A stretch of DNA of 64,000 nt from Chlorogloeopsis fritschii PCC 6912 (GCF_000317285.1 NZ_AJLN01000145.1:1-64000); one strand, 5' to 3'. Shown: positions 9,257-17,542, counted from the first letter of the stretch. The notes: generated from the sequence alone by a model not told the origin. Program-made: numbers and translations.

Positions 9257-10123
9257 ATGAATATTAGCGTAATCATACCGTGCTTTAATGCGGCTGACAC
9301 TATTGCTATTCAACTAGAGGCACTTGCTAATCAACAATGGTCACAGCCTTGGGAAGTTATTATTTCTGATAACGGCTCAACTGATAATTCAGTGTCAATT
9401 GTAGAGCAGTATCAGACACGCATACCTAATCTTCGCATTATTGATTCATCCGATCGCCAAGGAGCAGGGCACGCTCGCAACGTTGCTGCAAAAGTTGCCA
9501 AAGGAGATTCACTACTATTTATTGATGCCGATGATGAAGTTGCTCCTGGATGGTTGGCAGCGATGGGTGAAGCACTTAGCAAATATGATTTCGTTGCTGG
9601 CTACGATGATTACAATAAGTTAAACGATCCTTGGATAGTTAAGTGCTATCAATATGAAAATGGTACTGGAGTAATTGAAAATACATATTATCTGCCATTT
9701 GCGGGTAGCGGTAATTTAGGTATTAAGCGCTCACTTCACGATGCCATTGGTGGTTTTGATGAAACGCTATACCAAAGCGAAGATGTAGACTATTGCTGGA
9801 GAGCACAATATACAGGAGCTAAACTTCAATACGTGCCAGAGGCGATCGCTCATATCCGGTTGCGCGATACTCTAGCGAGTGTATATCATCGCAGTTGGGC
9901 TGTGGGTAAAGGAGGAATATTGGTGTATAAAAAGCATAGACCGCTTGGTATGCCTCAACTAGTAACATGGAAAACCTTAATCAAAACAGCGATAATTCTT
10001 ACTTTTCAAGTGTTGCGTTTGCAAATCCGTGACAAGGAAAGTTTAGGCAGGTGGTTAATGAGTTTTGCTTGGCGTGCAGGGCAATTGTGGGGTTGTATCA
10101 AGTATGGTTATTTGCCAGTTTAG
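9257..10123 (+). CDS. Family 2 glycosyltransferase (copy 2)
   Basis: 288 residues from the ATG at 9257, which aligns with the start of copy 1; a GTG at 9242 in frame would add five residues. The N-terminal ~115 and C-terminal ~60 residues are almost identical to copy 1, including FIDADDEVAPGW and a C-terminal WKTLIKTAIILTFQ. The middle (around 117-145 and 190-215) differs strongly (GYDDYNKLNDPWIVKCY versus GRHELKKLNEPEILRWY). This points to a tandem duplication followed by divergence in the acceptor-side region. Confidence 0.93.
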   Translation: MNISVIIPCFNAADTIAIQLEALANQQWSQPWEVIISDNGSTDNSVSIVEQYQTRIPNLRIIDSSDRQGAGHARNVAAKVAKGDSLLFIDADDEVAPGWLAAMGEALSKYDFVAGYDDYNKLNDPWIVKCYQYENGTGVIENTYYLPFAGSGNLGIKRSLHDAIGGFDETLYQSEDVDYCWRAQYTGAKLQYVPEAIAHIRLRDTLASVYHRSWAVGKGGILVYKKHRPLGMPQLVTWKTLIKTAIILTFQVLRLQIRDKESLGRWLMSFAWRAGQLWGCIKYGYLPV

Positions 10124-10176
10124 ACGTTACTAATTGAACGCAGATTTAAGCGATCGCTTTTCAAATATTCAAGAAA

Positions 10177-10289
10177 GGGCGTTGCTGATTTAGGCTATGA
10201 AAATAATTTTTCGTAATGCCAAAACCCTGCCCAGACGCGATATATCGCGTCTCTACACATCAAATTCATACCGCGATTCAGCAACGCCC
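10177..10289. mobile_element. 113-bp MITE-like element with inverted ends and direct flanking repeats
   Basis: The ends are GGGCGTTGCTGA (10177-10188) and its exact complement TCAGCAACGCCC (10278-10289). The flanks are AAGAAA on both sides (10171-10176 and 10290-10295), consistent with a target-site duplication. Inside is a perfect 20-bp palindrome at 10234-10253 (AGACGCGATA and its complement). No transposase is encoded, so it would be non-autonomous. Confidence 0.75.
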
Positions 10290-10296
10290 AAGAAAG

Positions 10297-10348
10297 CTAG
10301 GGTAACGAGAGGTAATATCATCCCTAAGCTTTGATAAATTGACACCAA
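10297..10348 (+). repeat. Left copy of a direct repeat flanking a 67-bp element
   Basis: It begins CTAGGGTAACGAGAGGTAA and ends CTAAGCTTTGATAAATTGACACCAA in two parts. A closely similar copy lies at 10426-10483, and a 67-bp inverted-end element lies between the two. This may be an ancient duplication or a site split by insertion. Confidence 0.55.
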
Positions 10349-10350
10349 CT

Positions 10351-10417
10351 GTAAGGTGGGCACTGTCCACAACCTAGAAATAATGGTTTGAGGAAAATTA
10401 GACAGTGCCTACCCTAC
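10351..10417. repeat. 67-bp inverted-end repeat, copy 1 (reverse orientation)
   Basis: It starts GTAAGGTGGGCACTGTCC and ends ACAGTGCCTACCCTAC, so its ends are imperfect inverted repeats. Its reverse complement aligns over its whole length with 47835-47901, which is also 67 bp. It looks like a non-autonomous element family. Confidence 0.6.
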
Positions 10418-10425
10418 GAAAACTG

Positions 10426-10483
10426 CTAGGTTAACGAGAGGTAAAACTACTATCACTTCTAAGCTTTTATAAATTGACACCAA
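10426..10483 (+). repeat. Right copy of the direct repeat at 10297
   Basis: It shares CTAGG(T)TAACGAGAGGTAA and the block TCTAAGCTTTTATAAATTGA-CACCAA with the left copy, differing by a ~6-bp insertion and a few bases. It runs into the terminator hairpin at 10476. Confidence 0.55.
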
Positions 10484-10500
10484 TCTATTTGATTGGTGTC
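10476..10500. terminator. Perfect 10-bp hairpin at the 3' end of the DUF427 gene
   Basis: GACACCAATC (10476-10485) pairs with GATTGGTGTC (10491-10500) around a TATTT loop. On the minus strand it follows the DUF427 stop codon and is trailed by AATTTATAAAAG; on the plus strand it is trailed by AGCGCTTTT. Confidence 0.7.
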
Positions 10501-10524
10501 AGCGCTTTTAGGAAAGAAAATGTC

Positions 10525-10809
10525 TTAAGCTTCGACTTTTACACCCCGCCAGAAGGCAACATAACCCTCAATATTCTTAGCTTTTTCCTTGGCGCTGGGA
10601 TAGTACCAAGCAGCGTCTTTATTCACTTGTCCATCTACTTCGATACTGTAGTAGCTAGCAACACCTTTCCAAGGACAAGTGGTGTGAGTGTCACTATCTT
10701 TGAAGTACTCTTTGTGAATAGAGTCAGGAGGAAAGTAATGGTTACCTTCCACGACTACAGTATTCTCGCTTTCGGCTAAAGTTGCGTCATTCCAAATTGC
10801 TTTCGGCAT
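10525..10809 (-). CDS. DUF427 domain protein
   Basis: 94 residues from the ATG at 10809 (MPKAIWNDATLAES); an in-frame non-ATG extension upstream is not needed. The DUF427 features are present: VVVEGNHYFPPDSI, TTCPWKGVASYYSI and DAAWYYPSAKEKAKNIEGYVAFWRGV. These are small, mostly beta cytosolic proteins, widespread in cyanobacteria, with no established biochemical role. The full length and conserved tryptophans argue it is intact. It is monocistronic and ends at a perfect hairpin. Confidence 0.92.
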   Translation of the reverse strand: MPKAIWNDATLAESENTVVVEGNHYFPPDSIHKEYFKDSDTHTTCPWKGVASYYSIEVDGQVNKDAAWYYPSAKEKAKNIEGYVAFWRGVKVEA

Positions 10810-11027
10810 AAGTGATTTTACGAGTAAACTGTACACATAACATTTTGACACTTCCAAAGCTTGCAGGACATTGCCCAGAAATTAATGCCATCAATAAATT
10901 CGAGGGAGCGATTTGTTTTATTGGCGATACCATACCAAACCACAACACCCTCAAATTCTTTGCACCTAGCCAGGCGATCGCTGAAATTTTAGAATGGGTG
11001 CAGTGTAGTTGATTGTATTTATCCGTT

Positions 11028-11204
11028 GGTAGCGACAACTTTTGCATTTGTTATCAACACAGAAGCTGTCGTTACCACAACTTATTCATTCGTTACCACA
11101 GCTTATCCATTTGTTACCACACGATTCGTGTCGTTACTACATGATTGGTGTGGTAACCAACGCTTGTCTAGTTGTGGCAAATGCTTATGTCTTCGTTACC
11201 ACAG
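11028..11204. repeat. Degenerate 21-bp tandem repeat (GTTACCACA core)
   Basis: The core GTTACCACA or a near variant recurs at about 11050, 11071, 11092, 11113, 11133, 11153 and 11195, spaced 20-21 bp apart. The array decays toward both ends. A short frame crossing it would encode TTxYxFV-type heptads, but no start or ribosome binding site supports translation. Confidence 0.65.
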
Positions 11205-11254
11205 CTTAAGCAAAACTTATGAATGATGATGCCTAGCAAATTATATTTTTAGAT

Positions 11255-11530
11255 TCATGTCTTTCTCTCCAAAAATGGATTCACAATTTGTAAAGTATTT
11301 TGGAGAATTAATCCATCTTGCATATCTTTTGAGTAAAGAATACTTGCTTTCCCTAGAACGGCACTGGCAACGATGAGGCTATCCCAAAATGAAAGCAAGT
11401 AGCGATCGCGCAATTTGACTGCATACTGAAGCGTTTCTAGGGAGACAGGCAAGATTTCACAGCCTTCTGCAAATTCTTCAATATATTTTAATTCACGCAG
11501 AGGCGCGGAGGCGCAGAGAGTAAGTAGCAA
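11255..11530 (-). pseudogene. Truncated PIN-domain (VapC-like) toxin gene
   Basis: The frame carries the C-terminal half of a PIN domain: LPVSLETLQYAVKLRDRYLLSFWDSLIVASAVL contains the conserved aspartates of the later active-site region (RDRY and WDSLI), followed by ASILYSKDMQDGLIL. The first catalytic half, normally starting with a strand and DTN or DTS motif, is missing. The N-terminus instead reads through a CTCTGCGCCTCCGCGCCTC repeat typical of cyanobacterial intergenic DNA. No antitoxin lies beside it; recQ starts 69 bp away. It is probably a decayed toxin gene cut by a repeat, though a short functional product is not excluded. Confidence 0.65.
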
Positions 11531-11598
11531 ATCATTTGTGCTTTTATAATCATTGGTATCAACTAATCACGCAGAATGCCCCAAAAAAAGCGATCGCT

Positions 11599-13755
11599 AT
11601 GTCTCAATCTCCCAATTTAGAAAAAGCGCTCAAATATCACTTTGGTTACGATAACTTTCGCTCTGGACAAAGGCAAGTTATCGAAGATGCGCTCTCTAAT
11701 CGGGATCTACTTATTATCATGCCGACTGGTGGTGGCAAATCACTGTGCTTTCAGCTACCAGCATTAATCAAAAAAGGTCTAACTGTGGTAGTGTCGCCTT
11801 TAATCGCCTTAATGCAAGATCAGGTGGAAGCACTGCGAAAAAATGGGATTGCGGCAACGTTTCTCAATAGCAGTCTTAACTCTTATCAGACGCGATCGCG
11901 TGAACAATACATCCTTGGCGGTAAAGTTAAATTACTCTATGTTGCTCCCGAACGTCTCCTCAGTGAAAGATTTCTGCCATTTCTCGATTTAGTACATCAT
12001 CAAGTCGGTATTTCTGCCATTGCCATCGATGAAGCGCACTGTGTTTCCGAGTGGGGGCATGACTTTCGCCCAGAATACCGCCAGTTAATTTCGCTACGCA
12101 AACGTTACCCTGATATTCCCGTTTGGGCACTCACTGCCACAGCAACCGATCGCGTTCGTATTGATATTATCCAACAATTAGGATTGAAAGAAGCTAGCAT
12201 TCACATCGCTAGCTTTAATCGTCAGAATCTTTACTACGAAGTCCGTACTAAAAAAAAGAATTCATACGCCGAACTTTTGGAACTGATCCGCGAGACAGAA
12301 GGTTCGGGAATTATTTATTGCTTGACGCGCAAAAAAGTTGATGAACTCACTTTTAAACTTCAGCATGATAAAGTTTCAGTTCTACCCTACCATGCCGGTT
12401 TAACAGACGAAGAACGCAGCCAAAATCAAACTCGGTTCATTCGCGATGATGTGCGCGTGATGGTGGCAACTATTGCTTTTGGTATGGGAATTAATAAACC
12501 GGATGTGCGGTTTGTGATTCACTTTGATATTCCCCGTAATTTAGAAAGTTATTATCAAGAATCTGGCAGGGCAGGTAGAGATGGAGAAGCTTCCCGCTGT
12601 ACGCTTTTCTATAGCTACGGCGATGTCAAAACAATTGAGTATCTCATTAGTCAAAAAAGCGATCCGCAAGAACAATTAATTGCCAAACAACAATTGCGGC
12701 AAATGATAGATTACGCAGAAGGTACAGACTGCCGCCGTACTATTCAACTCAGTTATTTTGGCGAACGATTTACAGGTAATTGTAGTAATTGTGACAACTG
12801 CCGTCACCCCAAACCTGTGGAAGATTGGACAGTGGAAGCAATGAAATTTTTATCTTGTGTGGCGCGTTGTAAAGAAAAATTTGGCATGGGCCATATTATA
12901 GATGTATTGCGGGGAGCGAAAACTCAAAAAATTAGCCAATACGAACACGATAAACTTTCTACTTACGGTATTGGTAAAGATAGAGGTATAGAAGAGTGGC
13001 GCTTGCTCGGACGTTCTCTTTTGCATCAAGGCTTATTAGAACAAACTAGCGACGGTTATGCTGTCTTGAAACTCAATTCTTTGAGTTGGGAAGTGATGCG
13101 ACGACAGCGGCAAGTATCTATTGCCGTTCCCATATTACAAAAAATTACCTGGAATGAAGAAACTACGAAAGCAACAGAGGCAGAAATGCTATTACAAAAG
13201 TTGCGATCGCTTCGTAAAAAACTTGCTGATGAACAATCTGTGCCACCTTACGTAATTTTCGCCGATTCTACTTTAAAGTTAATGGCACAGACCAAACCTC
13301 AAACGAAAGAAGCATTCGGCAAGCTTTCAGGTGTAGGTAGTCATAAACTTAGCCAGTATGGTGAAAAGTTTATTGCTGAAATTCGCAACTACTGCCAAGA
13401 ATCTGGCTTAAAAGAACAGCAAACCAATGCTGGCGATTTGCTTGACTTACCTTCAACTACAGAATTACAAACATTACAATTGTATCAACAAGGCTTAAGT
13501 ATTTCTGAAATTGCTAAAAAACGCAACCTCCGTCCAACAACAATCATCCGCCATCTTTGCGATTTAATTGAGAAAAACCAATCAATAGATATAAATCAAT
13601 TGGTTCCTCTACAAAAGCAGCAAAAAATTTGGCAAGTTTTCGACACTCTTGGAGATATTTCTCTGACTCCTATTAAAGAGTATTTGGGTGAAAGCTATAG
13701 TTTTGATGAAATCCGATTAGTCAGAGGTAAATGGCGACAGAAAAGCCGCAAGTAA
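11599..13755 (+). CDS. recQ: ATP-dependent DNA helicase RecQ
   Basis: 718 residues from the ATG at 11599 (MSQSPNLEKAL); the open frame extends upstream to a non-ATG codon. RecQ is a 3'-5' helicase acting in recombination and replication-fork repair. Motifs run in order: FRSGQRQVIEDAL, Walker A MPTGGGKSLCFQLP, DEAHCVSEWGHDFRPEYR, ALTATAT, the SF2 C-domain with HAGLTDEERS and QESGRAGRDGE, then the zinc-binding C-R-R...C-S-N-C-D-N-C cluster of the RQC region. An HRDC domain (PPYVIFADSTLKLMA) and a C-terminal helix-turn-helix (GLSISEIAKKRNLRPTTIIRHL) follow. All key motifs look intact. Confidence 0.96.
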   Translation: MSQSPNLEKALKYHFGYDNFRSGQRQVIEDALSNRDLLIIMPTGGGKSLCFQLPALIKKGLTVVVSPLIALMQDQVEALRKNGIAATFLNSSLNSYQTRSREQYILGGKVKLLYVAPERLLSERFLPFLDLVHHQVGISAIAIDEAHCVSEWGHDFRPEYRQLISLRKRYPDIPVWALTATATDRVRIDIIQQLGLKEASIHIASFNRQNLYYEVRTKKKNSYAELLELIRETEGSGIIYCLTRKKVDELTFKLQHDKVSVLPYHAGLTDEERSQNQTRFIRDDVRVMVATIAFGMGINKPDVRFVIHFDIPRNLESYYQESGRAGRDGEASRCTLFYSYGDVKTIEYLISQKSDPQEQLIAKQQLRQMIDYAEGTDCRRTIQLSYFGERFTGNCSNCDNCRHPKPVEDWTVEAMKFLSCVARCKEKFGMGHIIDVLRGAKTQKISQYEHDKLSTYGIGKDRGIEEWRLLGRSLLHQGLLEQTSDGYAVLKLNSLSWEVMRRQRQVSIAVPILQKITWNEETTKATEAEMLLQKLRSLRKKLADEQSVPPYVIFADSTLKLMAQTKPQTKEAFGKLSGVGSHKLSQYGEKFIAEIRNYCQESGLKEQQTNAGDLLDLPSTTELQTLQLYQQGLSISEIAKKRNLRPTTIIRHLCDLIEKNQSIDINQLVPLQKQQKIWQVFDTLGDISLTPIKEYLGESYSFDEIRLVRGKWRQKSRK

Positions 13756-13863
13756 TACTATAAATAACCCCACCCGCACTAAAGTAATATCCCCAACTTC
13801 TACCCTCTGCTACCCTACGGGTGTTTACAAGAAGTCGGAGATCTGTGTTTTTAGAATTTGTTA

Positions 13864-14031
13864 TTAAGGGTAGCTAGGTACTTCTTTGCCAGTCTCTTGT
13901 GGCGCTGAGACATTTGGCACAGGTTCAGTAGCTTTACTTTTAGCTACCGTCATCATTGATAAAAACTTGGGGAAGGCAAGACATACAACAGTACTAACAA
14001 GCGTTAGTAATAAACCATCAATCAAACACAT
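13864..14031 (-). CDS. Small single-pass membrane protein, paralogue A
   Basis: 55 residues from the ATG at 14031, which has GGAAGGGGG seven bases upstream; longer frames begin with TTG. It has one hydrophobic helix (IDGLLLTLVSTVVCLAFPKFLS) followed by a polar tail rich in K, T and P. It shares the pattern ID-x2-LLT-x2-STV-x-C-x2-FP-x2-LS with the protein at 14416, so the two are paralogues about 370 bp apart on the same strand. The family has no function I know of. The strong ribosome binding sites and the paralogy support both as real genes. Confidence 0.7.
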   Translation of the reverse strand: MCLIDGLLLTLVSTVVCLAFPKFLSMMTVAKSKATEPVPNVSAPQETGKEVPSYP

Positions 14032-14328
14032 ATGCAATCCCCCTTCCAAAAACTGTGTCTATCTATCTATTTTTAAACTAAAACTTTGATAATAGTAAAA
14101 ACCAAACTTTTGAATTTCTTTTAGGTTATATAAGCTATATTTAATATTTAGTTTTGTATCAATATCGAGGATTTCTGAGTGATTCTAAAACTAGAAAAAT
14201 TAGTGTAAATTTGTGTCGAGCGTCGTTCCTATCTTGCCATAATACATATAAAAAAACAACGTTAATGTTTATTGGAATAATTAATCATATCCATAGACAG
14301 TTTGGAATAATAGAATTAAAGGACTCAA

Positions 14329-14358
14329 AAGCCCGACTTCTTTAAAGAAATCGGGCTT
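14329..14358. terminator. Terminator-like palindrome AAGCCCGACTTCTTT
   Basis: AAGCCCGACTTCTTT (14329-14343) pairs with AAAGAAATCGGGCTT (14344-14358) with one G-T pair. It lies downstream of paralogue B on the minus strand. A related hairpin with the same CCCGACTTCT core is at 54345-54373. The rest of the 14032-14415 gap shows no gene. Confidence 0.65.
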
Positions 14359-14415
14359 ATTAGCTTTCACGAATGATTGAAGTACAAAGCTATGTTTAGT
14401 TCGTGTTCTATTCAC

Positions 14416-14664
14416 TTATCCATTTGCAGAGCATTTGCTACAGAAATGAGGGCTAAATTTACATGACGGGCTACCTGTCAACGCGTAAGATGTGCAATAA
14501 GGAAAGGTAGTGATTTTGTATCTGGCTTTTTGCGAAGCGGAAGTAGCCTTTACCAATTTAGTTCCTTTGGCTTTTGGATTAAGGATGTGACTTAGAAGCC
14601 TGGGAAACATCATGCAAGCCACAGTACTGGTGGTTGTCAGCAATACTGAATCTATCCAATCCAT
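14416..14664 (-). CDS. Small single-pass membrane protein, paralogue B
   Basis: 82 residues from ATG 14664, preceded by AGAGGTGA at good spacing. The N-terminal half (MDWIDSVLLTTTSTVACMMF then PRLLS) matches paralogue A at 13864. The C-terminal tail differs: it is longer and holds four cysteines in the pattern C-x12-C-x6-C-x2-C near the end (YCTSYALTGSPSCKFSPHFC, then SKC). That could be a metal or disulfide site, or a tail changed by a frameshift. No function is known. Confidence 0.7.
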   Translation of the reverse strand: MDWIDSVLLTTTSTVACMMFPRLLSHILNPKAKGTKLVKATSASQKARYKITTFPYCTSYALTGSPSCKFSPHFCSKCSANG

Positions 14665-14713
14665 AGATAATCACCTCTTTTGCGTCATAGGCGTCTACTG
14701 CTTTTAGTTGATT

Positions 14714-14805
14714 AGGACTTACGCAAAATCTCTCTAAAATCCTCTTGACTCTGTTTTCTCTACGTTCTCTGCGGTTTATTATTCCATAACTCGTGCGTAA
14801 GTCCT
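14714..14805. repeat. 92-bp inverted-end repeat, copy A
   Basis: The ends AGGACTTACGCA and TGCGTAAGTCCT are perfect 12-bp inverted repeats. The interior is nearly the same as 19878-19969, also 92 bp, including CCTCTTGACTC and GCGGTTTATTATT. It has no coding capacity and is most likely a non-autonomous mobile repeat. Confidence 0.75.
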
Positions 14806-15024
14806 GTTGAAAACAAAATTCACATAACTAACTAAAGATAAAGTTATTATTACATTTTTTCTATACTATTTAATCATACTATAGATTTCTTTATATATTT
14901 ACACTAATAATGCAAATTTTATTTAGGAAAAAGGAATTTTATCCATTGAGGTTGGTTATTTTAGCTGTATGGCAACAACATTAGCTGTAAAAATAATTCA
15001 TTAATTACTTAGGGTTATGATGTT

Positions 15025-17001
15025 ATGTTAAAAACTTCTGTGGAAAATTCTTTTCTTGCCAACATTAGTGAACGAGAACGACAAATCATCAAGCGTTTAC
15101 CTGATTACTCAAACGTTGAGTCTTTACCAGAAATTTGGCCTTTAGCAGCACAAAAATTTGGTAATACTGTTGCCCTACGCGATCCTCATGCTCAAAGCGA
15201 GGTAGTCCTGACTTATACTCAGCTATCTCAACAAATTCAACAATTTGCGGCGGGTTTGCAGGCGTTGGGAGTTAAAGCAGGCGATCGCATCTCCCTAATT
15301 TCTGATAACAGCCCGCGTTGGTTTATTGCCGATCAGGGCATGATGACTGCTGGAGCGGTGAATGCAGTGCGTAGCTCTCAAGCAGAACGGGAAGAACTGC
15401 TATACATCTTGGCAAATAGCGGCAGCACAACCCTGGTAGTAGAAGATTTGAAGACATTCCAGAAGTTGCGGGAACGTCTTGAGGATCTACCAATTCAATT
15501 AGTCATTTTACTTTCGGATGAAGCTCCACCAGAAGCAGAAACTTTGAAAGTTTACTCTTTTCCACAATTGATGGAAATTGGGGCACAACATACTCTAGAG
15601 CCAGTTCAACAAACTCGCAACCAACTGGCAACATTAATTTATACTTCCGGAACTACAGGCAAGCCCAAAGGTGTGATGCTCAGTCATGGTAACTTGTTGC
15701 ATCAAGTGACGACGTTAGGGGCAATAGTGCAACCGCAACCAGGAGACATGGTTCTCAGTATTCTCCCCACTTGGCACAGTTACGAACGTAGCGCTGAATA
15801 TTTCTTACTATCTTTAGGTTGTACGCAGGTGTATACTAACCTGCGCTCGATCAAGCAGGATTTAAAAAAATTTAAACCTCATTACATCATCGCTGTACCG
15901 CGCCTTTTGGAATCTATTTACGAAGGAGTGCAAAAACAGTTTCGCGAACAACCCGCTTCTCGGCAACGCCTGATTAATTTCTTTTTTGGTATTAGTGAAA
16001 AATATATCAAACTGCGGCGGACTGTCGAGGATTTGGATTTACTCCATCTCAATCCTTCCTTTGCGGAGCGGTTAGCTGCTGTTATGCAAGCTGCTGCTTT
16101 AGAACCTCTTCACCTTTTGGGAGAACGATTAGTTTACAAAAAAGTTAAGGAAGCAACCGGGGGAAGAATCAAGCAAATGATTAGCGGTGGTGGTGCGCTT
16201 CCCAAGCATATCGACGACTTTTTTGAGATTATTGGAGTTGAGATTTTAGTTGGCTACGGATTAACAGAAACTTCACCCGTCACCCATGCACGACGGTATT
16301 GGCGAAATTTACGTGGTTCGGCTGGGCAACCAATACCAGCTACAGAAGTCAAAATTGTCAATCCTGAAACTCGTCAACCTCTACCAACAGGAGAACGAGG
16401 ATTAGTTTTGCTAAAGGGGCCGCAAATTATGCAAGGTTATTATCAAAACCCTGAAGCAACAGCCAAAGCCATCGATCCTGAAGGTTGGTTTGATAGTGGT
16501 GACTTGGGCTGGGTGACACCGCAAAACGACTTGATTCTAACCGGACGAGCCAAAGATACGATTGTATTAACAAATGGGGAGAATATCGAGCCACAACCGA
16601 TTGAGGATGCTTGTGTGCGATCGCCCTACATCGATCAGATTATGCTTGTCGGGCAAGATCAAAAAAGTTTGGGTGCTTTGATTGTCCCCAATCTAGAAGC
16701 TCTGGAGAAATGGGCCGAAAGTCAAAATCTCCAACTCTGTATAGAAGATAAAATTGTGACTTCAGGCACCAGTCAAACAATAAATCTGGAGAGTAAAATA
16801 ATCCAGGATTTATTTAGGCAAGAATTGAATCGGGAAGTGCAAAATCGCCCCGGCTATAGACCAGACGATCGCATCGGCCCATTCAAGCTAATTCTGGAGC
16901 CGTTTTCAGTTGAAAATGGCATGATGACACAAAAGCTAAGTATTAAGCGTCATGTCGTGATGGAACATTATCGCGATATCATTAACGGAATGTTTGCCTA
17001 G
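15025..17001 (+). CDS. aas: Long-chain acyl-ACP/acyl-CoA synthetase (AMP-binding)
   Basis: 658 residues, the size of the cyanobacterial acyl-ACP synthetase that recycles free fatty acids. The N-terminal IKRLPDYSNVESLPEIWPLAAQKFGN resembles that subfamily. The adenylate-forming motifs are LIYTSGTTGKPKGVMLSHGN (P-loop), VGYGLTETSPV and the later GWFDSGDLGWV with LTGRAKDTIVLTNGENIEPQ. It activates fatty acids to acyl-AMP and then thioesters; ACP is the likely acceptor by family knowledge, though CoA is possible. A YlqD-family gene follows 40 bp later on the same strand, so they may be cotranscribed. Confidence 0.93.
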   Translation: MLKTSVENSFLANISERERQIIKRLPDYSNVESLPEIWPLAAQKFGNTVALRDPHAQSEVVLTYTQLSQQIQQFAAGLQALGVKAGDRISLISDNSPRWFIADQGMMTAGAVNAVRSSQAEREELLYILANSGSTTLVVEDLKTFQKLRERLEDLPIQLVILLSDEAPPEAETLKVYSFPQLMEIGAQHTLEPVQQTRNQLATLIYTSGTTGKPKGVMLSHGNLLHQVTTLGAIVQPQPGDMVLSILPTWHSYERSAEYFLLSLGCTQVYTNLRSIKQDLKKFKPHYIIAVPRLLESIYEGVQKQFREQPASRQRLINFFFGISEKYIKLRRTVEDLDLLHLNPSFAERLAAVMQAAALEPLHLLGERLVYKKVKEATGGRIKQMISGGGALPKHIDDFFEIIGVEILVGYGLTETSPVTHARRYWRNLRGSAGQPIPATEVKIVNPETRQPLPTGERGLVLLKGPQIMQGYYQNPEATAKAIDPEGWFDSGDLGWVTPQNDLILTGRAKDTIVLTNGENIEPQPIEDACVRSPYIDQIMLVGQDQKSLGALIVPNLEALEKWAESQNLQLCIEDKIVTSGTSQTINLESKIIQDLFRQELNREVQNRPGYRPDDRIGPFKLILEPFSVENGMMTQKLSIKRHVVMEHYRDIINGMFA

Positions 17002-17041
17002 TCAATCCACTGCAAACTTTAAAAGTCAACTTCAACCCTTT

Positions 17042-17491
17042 ATGGATGTCTCCAAGCCTCAACTGCTTCTAAAACGCGTCGTCAACGTTAAAGCCATTGT
17101 CACTCCCCTATGGAAAGAGGAAGTGCAGCAGCAATTGCAAGCGCAAATCAACCAAACCGATCAGCAATTGCAACAGTTGGACATCCAAGGACAGCGAGCG
17201 GTTGCAGAAATTCAAAAACAAAGCCTGCAACCGCCTGGGCCTCAAACTCTCCAACAAATTGAGAATATTCAATTCCAAGTCAATCAAAAGAAAAGCGAAC
17301 TGCTAGAGCAGAAAAACCAAAGTCTGCAAAACCTACAGCAAGTACAGCTTTTAGAGTTAGACCAAGAAGTCAACCAATTTCAGATGGAAGGCTTTTTCCG
17401 GATTGAACCGGGGGATAACTTAATTAGTAAAATGCAAGTCGAAATCGTGCTGCGCGATGGCGTTGTAGAAGAAATTCGCGGGGATATTTGA
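17042..17491 (+). CDS. YlqD family protein
   Basis: 149 residues from ATG 17042; the frame is open upstream to a TTG overlapping the synthetase gene. The N-terminal QLLLKRVVNVKAIVTPLWKEEVQQQLQAQ and the C-terminal EGFFRIEPGDNLISKMQVEIVLRDGVVEEIRGDI match the YlqD family. The middle (about 35-105) is a Gln-rich coiled coil. The family is of unknown function. Being 40 bp behind the acyl synthetase suggests a shared transcript but not a shared role. Confidence 0.85.
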   Translation: MDVSKPQLLLKRVVNVKAIVTPLWKEEVQQQLQAQINQTDQQLQQLDIQGQRAVAEIQKQSLQPPGPQTLQQIENIQFQVNQKKSELLEQKNQSLQNLQQVQLLELDQEVNQFQMEGFFRIEPGDNLISKMQVEIVLRDGVVEEIRGDI

Positions 17492-17542
17492 GGAACAGGA
17501 AAAGTAATCAGGGAACAGGGAACAGTATGTTTGTCTTTCTAT

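Noticed and set aside
10812-11012. 66-residue plus-strand frame with protein-like text (EGAICFIGDTIPNHNTLKFF)
   Set aside because: No start site with a ribosome binding site, no recognised family, and it overlaps the 5' side of the DUF427 gene; may be a gene remnant but cannot be supported.
11028-11204. CRISPR-like 21-bp periodic array
   Set aside because: Repeats are adjacent and degenerate without unique spacers, and no cas genes are present.
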